This document shows, in pieces, positions 16,610 to 21,968 of a stretch of 21,968 bases of DNA. The translations under genes were made by a program, and so were the position numbers. How positions within the stretch are numbered: position 1 is the stretch's first letter; each line of letters begins with the position of its first letter. Under the pieces are notes generated by a model. That model was not told the DNA's origin, did no database searches, and saw only the letters and a program-made list of their open reading frames with translations. The stretch covers positions 1 through 21,968 of the IMG/VR virus record IMGVR_UViG_3300017729_000047; one strand, given 5' to 3'. This DNA comes from a virus.

Positions 16610-17869
16610 TTATTTACGTATTTTAACCTTAAACGAGTTAGAATCACTACCTGTAATTGCTCTTACTTTCATACCACCAGCTTCAACAGTTTTATGCGTT
16701 TGTCTGGGGTCCATGCTCACGTTTTTTGCATTAGCAATACTATTCTTAATAGCATCTGCTTTGCCCTGCTCATAGAAATGATTAGCAACAGCATCGGCGT
16801 TCATTGCGGTAAATAAAGATTTATGGTAACCACTTGCATCACTCATTTCGTTTTTATCGTTTAAAAACTTTTTAACAAAATTAGTAATATCACTTTGACT
16901 ACTTTTAACCTTATCAGCATCTTTAACATTAAACCTATAACGCTTATCACCAACTTTATATTCAAAACCTTTGAAATTTTGGTTAAAAACTTTACTAGTT
17001 TCATTGTTAAAAATAGACGCTTGATGATCTGCAACTTTTTGATTTTCACCTTGCTCTTGGTTATATCTATTAAAGAAATCAACAGCCTTTTTTTGCTCAG
17101 AAGTTAACTTAACTCCAGCTTTGATTTCGTTATAGTATTTAGACTTTAACCCGTCTAGATGGGTTTTAGCACTGGCAACTTGCTCTTTAAGCGCTAATTT
17201 TTTTCTACGGACATCTCTTTCTTCATCGATTTCTTCGTCAACTGAAAATTGATCTTCCATTAAGAAACTAATCTCATCATCTGTAAGATGTGATTTCGTT
17301 TGTTTGTAATATTCTCTTAACAAAGTGTTGTCATCATATTTAGAATAATCTTGATTTAATCTAACATAATCTTCAAGAGTTCCACCGGTTTCATTCATAA
17401 ATTCTACAACTTTCTGAATGTTTTCTGGTAAATCAACACCTGTTTCTTTTGAATCTTGAACAGCTTGCTCCAAATCTTCTTGTAGCTCTTCCGTTTTAGA
17501 TTCAATAATTTCTTCTTTTATTTCTTCAGTAATTTCCTCGAGTATAGGTGTTTCTTCAACAACCTCTTCTTTTGGTTTATCCTCAACAACCTCGACAATT
17601 TTTTCCTCTTGTTTAGGTTCTTCTTCTTTTTTACTTAAATCAACTTTAGCAATAGCTTCTTCCGCTTGTTTAGTTTCTTCTTTTGCTTTACTTAAATCTA
17701 TTTTAGCAATAGAGTTATCTTGTTTACCTAATTGTTTAGGTTTTTTTGGTGTTTTCATTTTCATGTCTCCACCTTCTTGCAAAACTGGTTCGTCTACTTT
17801 TTTAGTTTCAGTTTTGGCTTTTTGAGTAGGTTGAATTTCTTCAACTACTTTATCTTCTTTTTTAGCCAT
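16610..17869 (-). CDS. Capsid scaffolding-like protein with acidic coiled-coil N-terminus
   Basis: A 419-residue highly charged protein encoded between portal and major capsid genes, the usual place of a scaffold. Residues 1-145 are very rich in Glu and Lys with almost no aromatic residues and look disordered or coiled-coil. They include a tandem near-repeat (53-71 and 72-89). Residues about 147-240 form a conserved-looking helical core with ENIQKVVEFMNETGGTLEDY and HLTDDEISFLMEDQFSVDEE followed by charged helices. The C-terminal 60 residues include GYHKSLFTAMNADAVANHFY and a basic end, KVKIRK, which may bind the capsid protein, as basic C-termini of P22-type scaffolds do. No protease motif is visible. 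The role rests on position, composition and resemblance to scaffold-like proteins of related phages. Confidence 0.75.
   Translation of the reverse strand: MAKKEDKVVEEIQPTQKAKTETKKVDEPVLQEGGDMKMKTPKKPKQLGKQDNSIAKIDLSKAKEETKQAEEAIAKVDLSKKEEEPKQEEKIVEVVEDKPKEEVVEETPILEEITEEIKEEIIESKTEELQEDLEQAVQDSKETGVDLPENIQKVVEFMNETGGTLEDYVRLNQDYSKYDDNTLLREYYKQTKSHLTDDEISFLMEDQFSVDEEIDEERDVRRKKLALKEQVASAKTHLDGLKSKYYNEIKAGVKLTSEQKKAVDFFNRYNQEQGENQKVADHQASIFNNETSKVFNQNFKGFEYKVGDKRYRFNVKDADKVKSSQSDITNFVKKFLNDKNEMSDASGYHKSLFTAMNADAVANHFYEQGKADAIKNSIANAKNVSMDPRQTHKTVEAGGMKVRAITGSDSNSFKVKIRK
17603..17713 (-). repeat. Tandem near-repeat inside the scaffold gene
   Basis: Residues 53-71 (SIAKIDLSKAKEETKQAEE) and 72-89 (AIAKVDLSKKEEEPKQEE) are two adjacent copies of one Lys/Glu-rich unit. 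They differ by substitutions and one residue of length. This points to a local duplication in the disordered N-terminal arm, a region where length variation is usually tolerated. Confidence 0.65.
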
Positions 17870-17895
17870 AATATAATATTATAAAATTAAACAAA

Positions 17896-20304
17896 TTATC
17901 TAGGATTAAACACACTCATGTCTATTCCTTGCCCTAGAGTATCATTACCTGAAGACTCAAAGCTTTTAGCAGTATTTTTACTTTTTCTTTGCTCTTCGCC
18001 CTGTAGTTTAACTCTTTGGTCTTTTCTATCCTCTCTTTGAGTTTCTTTTTTGTCAGCTATAGAGTTTTCCATGTTTCTTATTTGCATGTTTAATTGAAAC
18101 TCGTAAGCCATTAATTCTTTTTTAAGTTTAGCTTCTTGAACAAGCTTGTTGTTAGCCATCTCAGCTTTTACTTGTTCTAACTGAGTTTGCATCTGCGTTA
18201 TAGCTTGTTGTTTTTGAATCTCAGCTTGAGCAGCAACTTGCTGTGCTTCAGCGTTAGCCTGCGCTTGTGCTTGTATATTTTTTTGAGCAAGTTCTTGATC
18301 TCTCTCCTGCTTTTTTCTACGTCTTATTTTAAGAAGTTGATTAGCTAGTTTTACATTTTTAATCATTCTAAGGTCAATAGCATCTTCAAGCTCTATGCTT
18401 TGTTGAGTTAAAGCCATTTGTATGTTATTTTCTAGCAATTGCTTTTCTTCTTCATCTGGTTCTAATTCAATAAATATACCAAAGTCATATAAATGTAGCT
18501 CAGCCATTTCTTCTAATGTAGCCACATTATGAGATCCTATAGCTTGTATAAAAGCATCTCTCGTTGGTGAATATTCTATTATATCAGATATCCTAAGAGA
18601 TAACGCTTCAGCAACCTCAGTTGTTAAATATAAACCAGCTTGTAGTATGTGTCTTGTAGCTGTATTGCTGTTTGCGGCTGCTATTTTTTGTATACCAACT
18701 AAAGCTTTCGCGTCTGGCGTGCTAGCATCTCTTGCTTCATTTAACCCGGTGACATCCCTTATCATTTGAAGATAATAGTTGTAAGTTTGAATTAGTGATT
18801 GCAATTTTGCACCACCGTTTCCAGATTGAATTTCCTGAATAGGAATTTTTCCTGGATTCATATCACCGTCAGATGTCATCGATCTACCTATAATCGAACC
18901 TGTTTGAAAGAACATGTTCAGCGCTTCTTGTGGATTATAGTTTGTTCCGTTACCGAGATCAACCTCTGCAAGACCATCAGCATCCATATATATGCCGTCA
19001 GGTACCATTCGCGAAAGTACTTGTTGGAGTTTTAAATGAGTTAATTGAATCATGTCGGCAAAACCTGTTATTCTGCTAACTAAAGATTCGATTTTACCTT
19101 TATACATGCGTGGAGCAACTATATTGTAGTTCATCTTAACCTTAGTGTAGTCACTTTTAGGTCTCATCATATTTTTAGCTAACTCCCATTTTAATAATTT
19201 TTCACTACCTAGAACTAAAGCTCCTTCATATAAAACTTCTATTTGTTTTTCTAATTTACCAAACCTTTGTTCTAACGCAGCATCTAATACAGGATTAAAA
19301 GTATCGTCTTTAACTATAATTTTAGTTCCACCCGTAGCAGTATCTTTTACTTTATATACTTCTTTGGAATATGTTTTATAGTTAAAATATAATATTTGTA
19401 TTTGATTTTTATCTATTTCATCGTGATCATTATGAGCACTGTAGTAACCAGCTTTTTTAAAGCTCTGGTTAGTTATCTCTTTTAAATCTTCATCTGTTAA
19501 TTCTGAAAACTCCTTAACTAATTCGTTTATAGGTACTGTTTTAACCTCACCTACGTAATATATATCGTCGAAGTAAGGATCTTCAGTATATGACCAAACT
19601 AAATTAGCAGGATCTACATAATCAACCACAACACCCTCAGATGTGTTAAATGTAGTCTTAACAGCACCAATACCTAACACGGTTAAATCTTGATAAAATC
19701 TCTTTCTTGTTAACTCATATCTATTACCGTTTAACAATGTATTTATAGCTTGCTCCTCAGCTATTTCTACAGCTTGTTTGTAGTTTAGCTGCATGTGTAG
19801 CTCTAATTCTTCTTTATTTTCAGGTATATTAGTTGGATCATTTTGAAGTATACTAACGCCATAAAAATCTTCAACTTGCTTATTTAGCTCTAGGTTTTGC
19901 ATATCTATCAATATGCTTTCCATGTACTGAGTTCTTTTATCCACTCCGTAAGGATCTTGTGAATATGCTTTTATATCAAAAACTCTTTCAGATATACCGT
20001 TAACTACTATATCTACAAACTTAGGTATAATAGGTACTGGTTTCCAGTCTAAATTAAGATAAGACAAGTCGCCATTGATAGACAATTCGTCTTTGTATTT
20101 TTGTATACTTTGCTCACCCCTAGCATATAGTCTTAACCTATGGAAGCTGTCTTGGTTATTGGCGAACCTATAGGTAACACCATCCCTAACAAACCATTCG
20201 CTTTCTATTGCTTTAGCTACCTTTAAACCATATTCTTTGCTTACTTTTTCAAGATCGCTAGCAACCTGACTTGGAAAAAACGCTTTTGTTACTGATTCAG
20301 CCAT
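17896..20304 (-). CDS. Portal protein (crAss-like type), 802 aa
   Basis: The portal forms the twelve-fold ring at one capsid vertex through which terminase pumps DNA and to which the tail connector attaches. The size (802 residues) and position directly after terL fit the large portals of crAss-like phages. Recognisable blocks are DWKPVPIIPKFVDIVVNGIS (86-105) followed by ERVFDIKAYS, the DYVDPANLVWSYTEDPYFDD block near 228-247, QMIRDVTGLNEARDASTPD, and LVGIQKIAAANSNTATRHIL. After about residue 640 the protein becomes a long Gln/Ala/Glu/Lys-rich coiled coil (around 640-770) that should form the crown or barrel of the ring inside the head. The tail ends in GQGIDMSVFNPR. The start is 4 bases after the terL stop, which implies translational coupling. 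The leader is AT-only with no Shine-Dalgarno sequence. Confidence 0.85.
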   Translation of the reverse strand: MAESVTKAFFPSQVASDLEKVSKEYGLKVAKAIESEWFVRDGVTYRFANNQDSFHRLRLYARGEQSIQKYKDELSINGDLSYLNLDWKPVPIIPKFVDIVVNGISERVFDIKAYSQDPYGVDKRTQYMESILIDMQNLELNKQVEDFYGVSILQNDPTNIPENKEELELHMQLNYKQAVEIAEEQAINTLLNGNRYELTRKRFYQDLTVLGIGAVKTTFNTSEGVVVDYVDPANLVWSYTEDPYFDDIYYVGEVKTVPINELVKEFSELTDEDLKEITNQSFKKAGYYSAHNDHDEIDKNQIQILYFNYKTYSKEVYKVKDTATGGTKIIVKDDTFNPVLDAALEQRFGKLEKQIEVLYEGALVLGSEKLLKWELAKNMMRPKSDYTKVKMNYNIVAPRMYKGKIESLVSRITGFADMIQLTHLKLQQVLSRMVPDGIYMDADGLAEVDLGNGTNYNPQEALNMFFQTGSIIGRSMTSDGDMNPGKIPIQEIQSGNGGAKLQSLIQTYNYYLQMIRDVTGLNEARDASTPDAKALVGIQKIAAANSNTATRHILQAGLYLTTEVAEALSLRISDIIEYSPTRDAFIQAIGSHNVATLEEMAELHLYDFGIFIELEPDEEEKQLLENNIQMALTQQSIELEDAIDLRMIKNVKLANQLLKIRRRKKQERDQELAQKNIQAQAQANAEAQQVAAQAEIQKQQAITQMQTQLEQVKAEMANNKLVQEAKLKKELMAYEFQLNMQIRNMENSIADKKETQREDRKDQRVKLQGEEQRKSKNTAKSFESSGNDTLGQGIDMSVFNPR

Positions 20305-20308
20305 ATTA

Positions 20309-21968
20309 TTATTTTATTAATTTAGAAAAAGCACCTTTATTTTCGTACTTCGCTATTCTTATATTCACTTTTTGTTTTTCTATTTTAGCATTAGGGTTAT
20401 ACAAATGCCTGTTACAAGCCATAATAGCTAGACCACTACTGATAGCAGCATCAAACTTTGTCCTATTATTTATATCAAATTTAGCCCAATCTTGCAGTGT
20501 CTCATTGAAATACATTTTACCTCTTGAATTAACATGATCTTGTATATACATTTCTATTGCAGCTGCATGAGCTTGTTTAATATCTTCACTTGAGTTCGGT
20601 ATACCACCTATTTCTTTTTCAGCAACCGAGAGCTTATTCCATTTTTTATCAGGTCTGTTCATGCTAAAACCTCTATAACCACGCCTTCTTAAATAATACA
20701 ATAGACGGGGTTTATTGTTTTCAGCTAGTATAGGCATCCCGTAGAATATTAAAGCCATTAGAACGTCCTCAAAGAACATCTCAGACGTTTGAGGCCTAGC
20801 TACATACTCTAAGAAGAATTGGTTAGGTGGGCAATCCTCCATACTGAACTTAGTTAATCCATGTAAAGCTCCTTTCGACCCTTGACCATCTACAGTTCCA
20901 GATATATCATAACTATCGCAACCAAAAGCACCCATATGTTCGTTTCCAGGATACTTAACACCGTTTTTTATTATTATATTATTTTGCAAGTTAGAAGGTG
21001 GTGTCCAAGATATTTTAAACCTACCTCTTGCATCTGGATAAAATATAACTCTAGAATCCTTTATTCCATTTATCCACTGAAAATTACCAGTGGAAATATG
21101 ATCATTACCTAGCTCTTCATTGTAATCTATCTGTTCATATATCTTAGCTAGGTTAAATATACTGTTTTTAGTCTCATCTCTAAAAGCATGCTCTTCGGTA
21201 CGCGGGAATTGTCTGTAAAATTCATTTAAAGCATCTCCATCATTCTTTAAACCATCAACTTCATTTTGCCAATGATCTATAACACCTATATCTATATAGT
21301 CTCCAAGAGGACCTTTGACTTCATTCTCAGGCGTTTCGAATACAGGTAGTCCATAAGAATCAATGAATCCCTCGTAGTTCCATTCCATAGGTATGAACAA
21401 ACTATATAATCCCGAGCTAGTCTGTCCATTGCGGTTTCTTTTTGTAACATCTGAAGCATTATATAATTTTTTAAAGTTATCCCCTCCTTTATCTAAAGCA
21501 TTTGATGTCGAACCCATCATACATTTACCTATAATTCTAGAACCTAACCTTAGTGTTGTTTTTGTGACCCTCCAGTTGTTGAGGATGTTGTTTGGCCTTT
21601 CCCACTTCCCCGATTCATCATGGACGAGGAGTTTAAGTTTCTCCCCATCGTAGGAGTTATCACCGGTGTTCTTCCAATCGATCGTTGTATCGAGTCCGGT
21701 GAGTTCCTCGGGTTTGTCGGTCTTACTCGTGATGTTCCTCCGCGTGAGCTTCGACGCGGGTACTCTGTACGCAAGTTCGGTTTTGGGACGGTCCATTCCG
21801 TCCTGTATCGGTTTAAAAAAGAACGGATAATTGACCGATATTGGTACGACTTTATCTGTGAACATTTTCTTAGCGTCGGGCCCAGATTTGGACAATATAC
21901 CGAATCGTGAATCGGAACTAATAGTTGCTGAATTAACCACCTCTCCTGATGCCATAAATGAAAATCCC
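20309..21968 (-). CDS. terL: Terminase large subunit (packaging ATPase-nuclease), 5' end off window
   Basis: The motor that cuts concatemers and pumps DNA into the prohead. The frame stays open past ATG 21953-21955 to the right edge, encoding GFSF before that Met. This resembles the end of a deviant Walker A (G-F-S), so the true start is outside. Numbering from that Met: Walker B is LKLLVHDE (D113, E114), and the ATPase coupling motif is GSTS at 148-151. Nuclease residues are plausibly D347 or D350 in GCDSYDISGT, E412 in ILAENN and D502 in KFDAAISSGLA. The stop is 4 bases before the portal start. Codon use changes sharply inside the gene: residues 46-130 prefer C/G-ending codons (CTC, AAG, AAC, ACC), while the rest prefer TTA, AAA, AAT. 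Both ATPase motifs remain in frame across the change. Confidence 0.88.
   Translation of the reverse strand, partial: GFSFMASGEVVNSATISSDSRFGILSKSGPDAKKMFTDKVVPISVNYPFFFKPIQDGMDRPKTELAYRVPASKLTRRNITSKTDKPEELTGLDTTIDWKNTGDNSYDGEKLKLLVHDESGKWERPNNILNNWRVTKTTLRLGSRIIGKCMMGSTSNALDKGGDNFKKLYNASDVTKRNRNGQTSSGLYSLFIPMEWNYEGFIDSYGLPVFETPENEVKGPLGDYIDIGVIDHWQNEVDGLKNDGDALNEFYRQFPRTEEHAFRDETKNSIFNLAKIYEQIDYNEELGNDHISTGNFQWINGIKDSRVIFYPDARGRFKISWTPPSNLQNNIIIKNGVKYPGNEHMGAFGCDSYDISGTVDGQGSKGALHGLTKFSMEDCPPNQFFLEYVARPQTSEMFFEDVLMALIFYGMPILAENNKPRLLYYLRRRGYRGFSMNRPDKKWNKLSVAEKEIGGIPNSSEDIKQAHAAAIEMYIQDHVNSRGKMYFNETLQDWAKFDINNRTKFDAAISSGLAIMACNRHLYNPNAKIEKQKVNIRIAKYENKGAFSKLIK
21566..21820 (-). other. GC-rich, codon-biased tract within terL (probable recombination mosaic)
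   Basis: By hand count, third-position GC is 58 of 85 codons (about 68%) here, 23 of 85 (about 27%) in the next downstream block and 18 of 45 (about 40%) in the block upstream to the start-like Met. Overall GC for 21601-21780 is 96 of 180 bases (about 53%), whereas sampled lines further down the gene are near 27-37%. The left edge falls around residue 130, just before the coupling motif. The frame and the Walker B motif are intact, so this is coding sequence, not an intron or a broken gene. Confidence 0.7.

Noticed and set aside
16284-16816. Plus-strand open frames over the capsid and scaffold genes
   Set aside because: Antisense to well-supported genes, with no leader and no recognisable domain.
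21540-21580. Intron boundary or frameshift at the composition change in terL
   Set aside because: The reading frame and motif order (Walker B, then coupling motif) continue without interruption across the boundary.
21550-21910. Overlapping open frames on both strands over the GC-rich terL tract
   Set aside because: The raised GC reduces chance stops, so shadow frames lengthen. The terL frame carries Walker B and continues across, so the others are by-products.
21953-21955. ATG as the true start of terL
   Set aside because: The frame is open upstream to the window edge and encodes GFSF, which fits the end of a Walker A region; a terminase starting here would lack its ATP-binding motif.
1-21968. 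tRNA genes, CRISPR arrays, insertion sequences or an integrase
   Set aside because: No cloverleaf-like sequence, regular repeats, terminal inverted repeats with a transposase, or recombinase motifs were seen; the gaps are too short to hold them.

Overview
This window looks like the virion-assembly and morphogenesis block of a short-tailed, tailed dsDNA phage. Every convincing gene lies on the minus strand, so transcription runs from the right edge to the left. The sequence is AT-rich and almost entirely coding: the gaps between genes are 2 to 79 bases, and one gene pair overlaps by one base. The gene order (large terminase, portal, scaffold, major capsid protein, two ring/adaptor-type proteins, a very long tail-hub 'stabilisation/muzzle' protein, then Ala/Gln-rich and very large internal proteins) and the sequence character of portal, capsid and muzzle fit a crAss-like (Crassvirales-related) podovirus or a sister lineage. 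The gene leaders are A/T-rich and lack Shine-Dalgarno sequences, which suits a Bacteroidota host. The lineage and host are inferences from memory of these families; no search was run.

Layout, right to left. Packaging: terL (20309 to the right edge, 5' end missing) and portal (17896-20304). Capsid: an acidic scaffold-like protein (16610-17869) and the major capsid protein (15082-16578). Connector: a conserved protein of unknown function (14265-15002), a ring/adaptor protein (13426-14202) and a second ring protein with an extra N-terminal beta domain (12308-13423). Tail: the 2080-residue muzzle/stabilisation protein (6060-12302) and a small partner (5724-6050). Internal/ejection proteins: an Ala/Gln/Gly-rich protein (5087-5686), a 480-residue protein (3632-5074) and a giant protein that runs off the left edge (1-3632). 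The giant protein carries an HExxH zinc-protease motif and Gly/Ala-rich hydrophobic stretches.

The least ordinary signals are these. (1) A tract of about 255 bases in terL has GC at third codon positions of about 68%, against about 27% in the next 85 codons, with the reading frame intact. (2) A compact a-b-a'-b' inverted-repeat arrangement, pseudoknot-like, lies just upstream of the first ring-protein gene. (3) A pair of mutually exclusive hairpins lies directly downstream of the capsid gene. (4) The ejected giant protein has a zincin motif and, at the window edge, a short sigma-region-2-like segment. I saw no tRNA, CRISPR array, insertion sequence, integrase, lysis or replication gene.
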